Shown: piece after piece, positions 56,301-64,000 of the stretch
Layout: each line of letters begins with the position of its first letter
How positions within the stretch are numbered: position 1 is the stretch's first letter
NCBI RefSeq assembly: GCF_026914265.1
Contig: NC_069129.1
Span: forward strand, 20,445,945-20,509,944
Direction of reading: 5' to 3'
Length of the DNA: 64,000 nucleotides
Origin: Mya arenaria
Lineage: Eukaryota; Mollusca; Bivalvia; Myida; Myidae
The notes under the pieces: generated by a model
The model's input: only the letters and a program-made list of their open reading frames with translations
Databases searched by the model: none
Told to the model about the DNA's origin: nothing
Position numbers and translations under genes: made by a program

Positions 56301-56335
56301 GTCGCCATAGTAATATCGGAATCAACTGTATAAAA
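56301..56335 (+). promoter_or_regulatory. Beta-tubulin promoter: RFX X-box-like site and TATA box
   Basis: GTCGCCATAGTAAT (56,301-56,314) fits the RFX X-box pattern GTNNCCATRGYAAC at all positions but the last. TATAAAA follows at 56,329-56,335, about 78 bases before the ATG. X-boxes mark promoters of ciliary genes in many animals. The combination, with an axonemal-type tail in the encoded protein, suggests expression in ciliated cells. The motif match is short and could be chance. Confidence 0.5.
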
Positions 56336-56412
56336 CCAGGCATCTTTGAGCTAAACGGCACCTCACGGGCTGTATTTACGTGGAAATACTTCTGCTCTCG
56401 TAACTTTTCAAT

Positions 56413-58055
<1,643 letters not shown>

Positions 58056-58065
58056 ACAAAATCCG

Positions 58066-58071
58066 AATAAA
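58066..58071 (+). terminator. Beta-tubulin poly(A) signal
   Basis: AATAAA begins 11 bases after the TGA stop, so the 3' UTR would be only about 30-40 bases long. It is the first such signal after the gene. Confidence 0.6.
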
Positions 58072-58702
58072 ACATAAACAATAATTCAATTGATGGTCCG
58101 CTTTAAATTTATTTTATCTTAAATACACGATTACTGGTAAAGAAAATCCATATTTGATAATAAATACTTTTTCCAAATGTTATGGTTTCTCGTTTTTATA
58201 AAATCAATGATTCGTTTTGTAATAAATATGAGGTTTAATATCGAAACAAACAATACTTACATTTATATTTCCACTAGTTTCATCTCCGTGTTATTGTGGT
58301 AGCGCCAATAGTTTCTGCGCAGATTACATACATGTTTTATTCAAATGTTTTATTCAAATGTGCGAACTGTATATTCCATTTTGTAGTGTTTATATAGTTG
58401 GAAAGCGTGAACATAATTCTTCTTTGTTATAAATTAGGTAAACATTGCCACTGGACAAGCCCCAATAGTTTCATTTGAAACAAAACTGCATTGAGGATCT
58501 AACATATATACCAAATACAAATAGTACAGTAGTTTCTGACAAGTTTTGTTTTAATATTTTCTATTTATGAAGGTGAGGAGATTCTGAACAAGCCATATTT
58601 TAATGCGACTGATTAATATTGTTTTAAGTTTACGTTTTTAAATCTTTACAGATTCATTGGATGTACTATGTTTGCATTTTAATGTGGTTTAAACATCGAG
58701 TG

Positions 58703-59155
58703 CTTTAAAGGGGCTGTACTCCGTGTATGATGAAATAGCGAAAATTGTCGAAAACTGACATAAACTTGGTATCGATGTGTACAATGCATTGAAACTTATT
58801 AACTGAAGTACCACATAGTTTACAAATAATTTATTTTTCGCAGTTTTTTCGTATTTTTCCATTAAAAAAGATTATGTCTACCAAGAAGAATTCATTCCTT
58901 ACTCGTGATTGGCTAGTCGATGTTATCACGTGATATTACAAAGTCAGGTATATGGCTTAATATTCCATCTGTATAAGGTAAGCCTCCATAGCACAGTGGA
59001 TACAACACTGGGCTTCAATTTTGGCGACACCGGTTCGAACCCGGACTCCGACTCGGTTTATTTTTTACATTTTGGTATTTTATTAAATAATTGTCCTGAG
59101 GTTCGTTACAGAAAAAAAAACTTTTTGGTGCCAATCTGGTGTACAGTCCCTTTAA
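58703..59155. mobile_element. ~450 bp TIR element with internal tRNA-like region
   Basis: The left end CTTTAAAGGGGCTGTACTCC and the right end GGTGTACAGTCCCTTTAAG are inverted repeats. A tRNA-like promoter with A box TAGCACAGTGG (58,989-58,999) and B box GGTTCGAACCC (59,032-59,042) lies in the right half. No protein is encoded. TIRs point to a DNA transposon derivative, while the Pol III boxes are a SINE feature, so the element combines both. Confidence 0.75.
58982..59055 (+). ncRNA. tRNA-like sequence with Pol III A and B boxes, probably not a functional tRNA
   Basis: The A and B boxes are 43 bases apart, as in tRNA genes, and the T arm CCGG-TTCGAAC-CCGG folds. However, the 5' GCCTCCA and the 3' CTCCGAC do not pair as an acceptor stem and the D stem is weak. 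The anticodon loop would expose TCA. It is best read as a tRNA-derived promoter inside the surrounding TIR element. Confidence 0.55.
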
Positions 59156-59159
59156 GCGA

Positions 59160-60030
59160 TGAACATGCAACGAGCGTTACGGAAAATACACATGTCGTTC
59201 AATCTCTCAACCTTTGAAAGCAACAAATATTCATTCAAATATTATATCATTAAGGCTTTTGGTTCAGACGCTTCAAGCCATCTTTTATTTCAACGAACCA
59301 TAGCGTACACTAGTTTCTATGGTGGCTGATTTTTTTCAATTTTAATTGTTTGAATTTTCCGCGTGAATATTTAAAAATATACCAAATTTTATTGTCCGCG
59401 AATATTCATAATTTAACGCTCGATTTGATGGAATGCAAAAATGATAATATAACTTACATTTTGGTACATGTAGTTTAGGGTATACCCGGGTTGGCGTTTA
59501 AAGGTTGTAGACCACTAATTAAATTTCCTATATGTTTTATAGTGAATTGACCGATAACTATGATTTCGAGTGTTTCACGGCCCCAACACCATATATAGAA
59601 TGAATGTTCCTCTTATGTACTTAACTTTAAACAGCATTAGAAAAAGAGTAAAGATTTTTCAAATATAAAATTGGTTGAACGTAACAACTATGTATTCGAA
59701 AAAGTGCGAAATTCCGCGTAGGAGTCATTCGGAACTCCTCGGCCATTTTCATCGAAACCAACCTCGGATGTATCTGTAGAAGTAAAGTTCGTAAAGTTTT
59801 GGATAATGGTATAAAATAATTGTAGTGTTTTAACATGTATTTTCTATCTTAGTTTAAATTAGTTGCCAGCGAAGTGAATACTTGCATAAATAATTAAGAG
59901 TCCAAAGCATGAAGCCTTTTAGTTTAACTGCTAAACGCGATCTACTTGCAGCGTAGTAAAAGTGTTTCGATTTTTGACCGTGTAAACCGTCCATATACAT
60001 CCGAGTTGTTTGCGATGGAGTTTCGAATGC
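59160..60030. other. Intergenic, no supported gene
   Basis: AT-rich with short frames only. No convincing repeat boundary was found before the inverted repeat that follows. Confidence 0.45.
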
Positions 60031-60034
60031 TTAC

Positions 60035-60632
60035 AACCAAGTTGGTGAAACTGTAAGGAATAAAAATAGATCAAGTTGATCCAGCATGTTCTGCATTTTT
60101 TAAACCACAAACCATTCAGATTCAAAACATACAAAGATGGATAGTAACTAATGTTCCGATATATGTTAATAAGAAGAAAAACAAATATGAAACCGAGAAG
60201 TCATTTCTGATTTGGTGTAATTTGCCCTATATACCACCATTGGAGTCATTCCAGTAGTGAAACTCACATGTGAGCCGAGGGGAGATAGCTGCAAACTTCA
60301 ATGTTAGTTATCTTCAAACAGTTGAATAAAACTAATTGATATGCAATTCTTTATACATTTCGTAGTATAAAATCATCATACTCGAGAAGGAGAATTATTC
60401 CAGCGACCTGTTTCAATGGAAACAATATGTTTATGGTTCTACTAAGTCTACAAAGTAGAACCATAAACATGTGTGATATGTGCGTTTTCTGTTTATTAAC
60501 ATGTATCGGAACATTTGTTACTTTCCATCTTTTAATGTTTTGGAGCTGTATTGTTTGTGGTTTTAAGTAATATAGAAAATGCTGGGTCTACTTGATATAG
60601 TTTTATTGCTCACAGTTTAACCACCTTGGTTT
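60035..60632. repeat. Long imperfect inverted repeat around a 17 bp perfect hairpin
   Basis: Outer arms are 60,035-60,175 and 60,485-60,632; matched words include ACCAAGTTGGTGAAACTG with CAGTTTAACCACCTTGGT and AATGTTCCGATATATGTTAA with its complement. At the centre, ATGTTTATGGTTCTACT (60,427-60,443) faces its exact complement (60,454-60,470) across a 10-base loop. The left arm has about 250 extra bases (60,176-60,426) with no partner on the right. Confidence 0.75.
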
Positions 60633-60896
60633 AAAGAAACAATTTTGAGGTCAGGTTCAAGCTTTTCCTTAATAAAGACGCTAAAGTATTTGTTTCTTTA
60701 TTTGAAATTGACATTGATTCTGACTTTGTTTAATCGAATTGATCCACTAAAGTTTGCTTAATGACCATGATTATGTTCTAAGTATCTAAAATGTGCTGAT
60801 TTTTAAAAATGAAATGAATATTTCGAGCTATCAAGTCTATAGTTAATCGTATTAAACGATTTATATTGTAATTTAGAGTGCACCATTGTCTTTTTT

Positions 60897-61230
60897 ATTA
60901 AAGATGTACTATTTCTCCCATGTAAGATGTAACACAGTTAATAGTATTGTTTTAATATTCCAAGAAGGGTGAATAAATGTCGAAAACAATAATTCTTAAC
61001 GATACCGAGTTTAATTTGAAAGAAATGTGCACAATACACGGTATTCCTACCTTATGAGACTATAGTAGATCACTGTAATTCTTATGCATTCACCAATCAT
61101 TTAATATTTTTGCGCTTTTTGCTATTAAATACACAGTTACACTCTTGTTTTCAGTAAAAGTTCATCAGTCAAAATAGATGTTTGTTAGACATGTGAATGT
61201 ATTGATTTTGAATAAGAGTGTACCTTTAAT
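60897..61230. mobile_element. MITE-like element, copy 3 of 3
   Basis: Begins ATTAAAGATGTACTATTTC and ends AATAAGAGTGTACCTTTAAT, with the internal words GAATAAATGTCGAAAAC, CCTACCTTATGAGAC, CACCAATCATTTAATATTTT and TTTGCTATTAAATACACAGT. The TTAAAG/CTTTAA ends suggest a TTAA-type target, though the duplication is not certain. Confidence 0.75.
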
Positions 61231-61554
61231 GCACTAAAAATTATTTATTTCAAAAGCTAATCATTGTAGTAGAGTGCTAGAACGTACAGTGAGCCATATA
61301 GGTATCAGTTGAGTATCATAACTTATTTTGAAGTGTTTTATGTCTATCGTATGGTGGCCCATTACTGCCGTAAGATAACCTGATAAAGATAGCGAATCGT
61401 TTCGTCTTAACCACCTAATTTCCGCGATCATTTTCTAGCTATCTAGTTGAAAATCGCGAAACTGTTTTGATAAGTTAAATGGCATACGACTAAAACCGGG
61501 ATTAAAAGTGCCCAGAAATCCCACTTTATTACCTTTTCATGCTGTACAACCCTA

Positions 61555-61750
61555 ACCATTTATCTAGTTATGGTTCGAATTCCACTTCATAAGTGACGTG
61601 CAAACTTTGGTTGCCTTGATTAGATTCCTGTTACAACTTATCTATAAATGCATTTCTGGCTTCTTCTAGCAGTAACTGGTTATCTAGTTATGATTTGCGA
61701 TTCCACTTAGTAAGTAACATTATAACTGTTTCACTTAATAAGATTCGTGG
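61555..61750. repeat. Short direct repeat
   Basis: TTATCTAGTTATGGTTCGAATTCCACTT near 61,560 (two parts, with TAAGTGAC after it) recurs in altered form near 61,680 (TTATCTAGTTATGATTTGCG, then TTCCACTTAGTAAGTAAC). Units are about 120 bases apart. Nothing else is recognised between 61,240 and 61,890. Confidence 0.5.
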
Positions 61751-61892
61751 TTAACACTGGACAATTTACGAACGTTATCGAGTTACCGCTAGAAAGGCGG
61801 TGGCATTGCAATGGCATGTAGAACAAGTATCAAAATGTCAAAACTTTCTAGCGGTTCAAATTAATGTTTTGAATATGGACTTTGGCGACTGA

Positions 61893-64000
61893 TTCTTAAG
61901 AATATTACACTACATGTTATTGGTGTATACAGGCCTCCATCAGCTTCAACTTACGGCCAGTTCGTTGTAGACTTTTTTGATTTTATGGAACAAACCATGC
62001 CAAAATATTCAAACTTGTTAATAACGGGAGATTTCAATCTACATTTAAATGATGACAGCAATGCGGTAACTGATTTCAAAAACTCTCTTTTTGCTATGGG
62101 ACTAGAGCAACACGTCGACTTCAGTACCAATACTGGTGGAAACTGCTTAGACCTGCTCATTACGGAAACAGTGAATGGTGTTGAGGTTCATTCATGTAAA
62201 CCGGGTCCATATATCTCTGATCATTGTGTAGTAAAGACAGTTCTTAGAATCAAAAAAGAAAGCATAACAAGCAAAACTGTATCCAGTAGGAACTTTCGGG
62301 AAATTAACCCATCAACTTTCTCAAATGACCTCGGCAAAATTGATATAGACGAAACTGGTATAAATGATTTTGTTGACAAATTTGAACAAGAGATCACACA
62401 AGTATTAAACTGCCATGCACCACTTATTGAAAAAACTAAAATATGTAGAAAACCTAAACCATGGTTTAATGAACATATACAGTCTCTCAAACAGCAGACC
62501 AGAAAGTTAGAGAGACTATGGCGCAAATACCGCGAAACTCAACAGTTTGAAGCATTTAAAACATCAAGAAACAAATATAATTGTGAAATTAACAATGAGA
62601 AGACCAGAGTTTTGACCGAAAGGGTAATTAATGCAAAAGGTGACTCAAAGAAACTATACTCCTTGGTGTCTGAGTTGACAGGAACTAAGTCCGACAATCC
62701 TATGCCACCAAGTGAATCTGACACTGTTCTTGCTGAAAATTTCGCTGACTTTTTCATAAACAAAATTGATAAAATACGCAATTCGCTGAAAAACTATGCT
62801 AGTTTCCAACCACAATGTAAGGATGTTCCGCATATTGAACATTTTGAAGAGTTAAACCAAAATGAAATAAATAAGCTTATATGCGAACTCAACACAACAT
62901 CATCTGAATTAGATGTTCTGCCAACACACATCTTAAAGCAATACCTTAGTAACCTATTGCCAACTATTACAACATTAGTAAATTTATCTCTTAAACACGG
63001 TGTATTTCCGGTCAAATATAAACAGGCTATCGTGAGACCTCTTCTTAAGAAAACTGGACTTGATCTAGAACTTGCTAACTACAGACCAGTAAGTAATCTA
63101 TCATTTCTATCAAAACTTGTTCAAAACAGTTCTGCTAAGACTCAACGCACACGCAGACAAACACAACCTTTTACCAAAACATCAGTCAGCATACAGGCGA
63201 CATCATTCTTGTGAATCGGCACTTCTGCGACTTGGCAATGATATTCTTGGTGGAATGGAAAGACAAGAAGTCACCGCCTTGATTGCTATTGATCTTAGTG
63301 CTGCCTTTGATACTGTTGATCACACCATTTTGGTAGACGTACTTCATAATCAGTATGGAATGTGTGGTACTGCGTTGAATTGGCTAGAGTCGTATCTAAG
63401 ACCACGGAATTGTAGAGTTAGTGTTAATACATCTCTATCATCACCCCGTCCATTAGAATGTAGCGTTACCCAAGGAAGCTGTTTGGGTCCCTGGCTATAT
63501 CTAACCAATGCCGGTACTCTGTTTGATGTCATTCCTCCGTCGATTTCGGTGTACGGGTTCGCTGATGATCATATCGCCCACAAATGCTTTAGTCCAGCGT
63601 CTCCAATACATGAACAGCAAAATATTCACGAACTAGAAACATGTGCAGTTACGATCAACAAGTGGATGAACGCAAACAAACTAAAAATGAACACTTCCAA
63701 AACAGAATTCATTATGTTTGGCAGTAAGGCTCAACTAAATAAATGTGTCACTACAAATATAGATATTGCTGGTGATGCTGTACACCGAGAAAGCTGCATT
63801 AGATACTTAGGTGCCTATCTTGACGAAACCTTATCCTTTAAGGAACACGTGAAGCGTAAATGCCGCACTGCAATGTTGAACTTTTTCAGGGTGAAGTGTA
63901 TACGAAAATATTTAACCAGAGCTGCAACCGAAATCCTTTTACTTTCACTTGTTATCTCTCATTTGGACTACTGTAACCTTATATTGTATGGTATTTCTGA
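61893..64000 (+). mobile_element. 5'-truncated non-LTR retrotransposon (LINE, CR1/L2/Jockey group)
   Basis: The first part (to about 63,125) encodes the end of an APE-type endonuclease, with VYRPPS near 61,930, GDFNLH at residues 15-20 and YISDH at 76-80 of the frame starting at 61,985. A linker and the start of the reverse transcriptase (LANYRPVSNLSFLSKL) follow. A single frameshift near 63,125 moves the reading to the frame with HQSAYRRHHS, DLSAAFDTVDH, TQGSCLGP and the catalytic FADDH (63,558-63,572). That second frame stays open to the window edge and continues beyond. The N-terminal endonuclease half is missing, as expected for a 5'-truncated insertion. Motifs fit the CR1/L2/Jockey supergroup; a finer family call needs a tree. 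Confidence 0.9.

Noticed and set aside
58982-59055. Functional tRNA with anticodon TCA
   Set aside because: The acceptor stem does not pair and the D stem is weak. The sequence is inside a TIR element and is better read as a tRNA-derived promoter.

Overview
The window is animal nuclear DNA, most likely from a bivalve mollusc. It is AT-rich, the genes have GT-AG introns, and much of the sequence is interspersed repeats. Several repeats are of kinds I associate with clam and mussel genomes: long elements built on the AGGTCAAGGTCAC theme, an element opening with GAGGGCCATGATGGCCC, and elements ending in GGGGGCATAA. A large family of RING-less B-box proteins fits the same group. The species cannot be named from sequence alone.

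Left third (1-17 kb): repeats fill 1.3-5.3 kb. TARDBP (TDP-43) follows on the minus strand, with four coding exons from 16,612 down to 9,339 that join into a 418-residue protein. Its first intron carries a nested pair of TA-flanked TIR elements (12.8-14.2 kb) and a 1.4 kb foldback made of two head-to-head 699 bp elements with three copies of one 8 bp target site. ASTE1 (asteroid homolog, FEN1/XPG-type fold) runs divergently from TARDBP and is intact at 18,869-21,133.

Middle (23.7-51.8 kb): this is a segmentally duplicated array. Its unit holds one intronless minus-strand gene for a B-box/coiled-coil/propeller-like protein of about 545-560 residues. Four genes are intact, one unit keeps only gene fragments and one is truncated before the gene. 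A second, broken ASTE1 copy (29.4-31.6 kb) lies between units, so ASTE1 plus a unit was probably duplicated as a block. Two of the genes share a 438 bp tract with no mismatch, which points to recent gene conversion. Downstream of every intact gene lie decayed extra copies of its last 40-codon module, an unexpected structure common to all units. A 1.7 kb TIR element at 32.1-33.8 kb holds seven perfect AGGTCAnnnTGACCT palindromes.

Right third (52-64 kb): there are three copies of a 330-370 bp TIR element, a three-exon beta-tubulin gene with a TATA box and an RFX X-box-like site, a TIR element with an internal tRNA-like Pol III promoter, a long imperfect inverted repeat, and at the end a 5'-truncated non-LTR retrotransposon (endonuclease plus reverse transcriptase) that runs off the window.

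Functionally, TARDBP, ASTE1 and beta-tubulin are single-copy-type housekeeping or ciliary genes. The B-box array looks like a birth-and-death family of the sort bivalves expand, possibly in innate immunity, but nothing in the sequence proves that role. I saw no retrovirus-like, LTR or capsid-bearing element.
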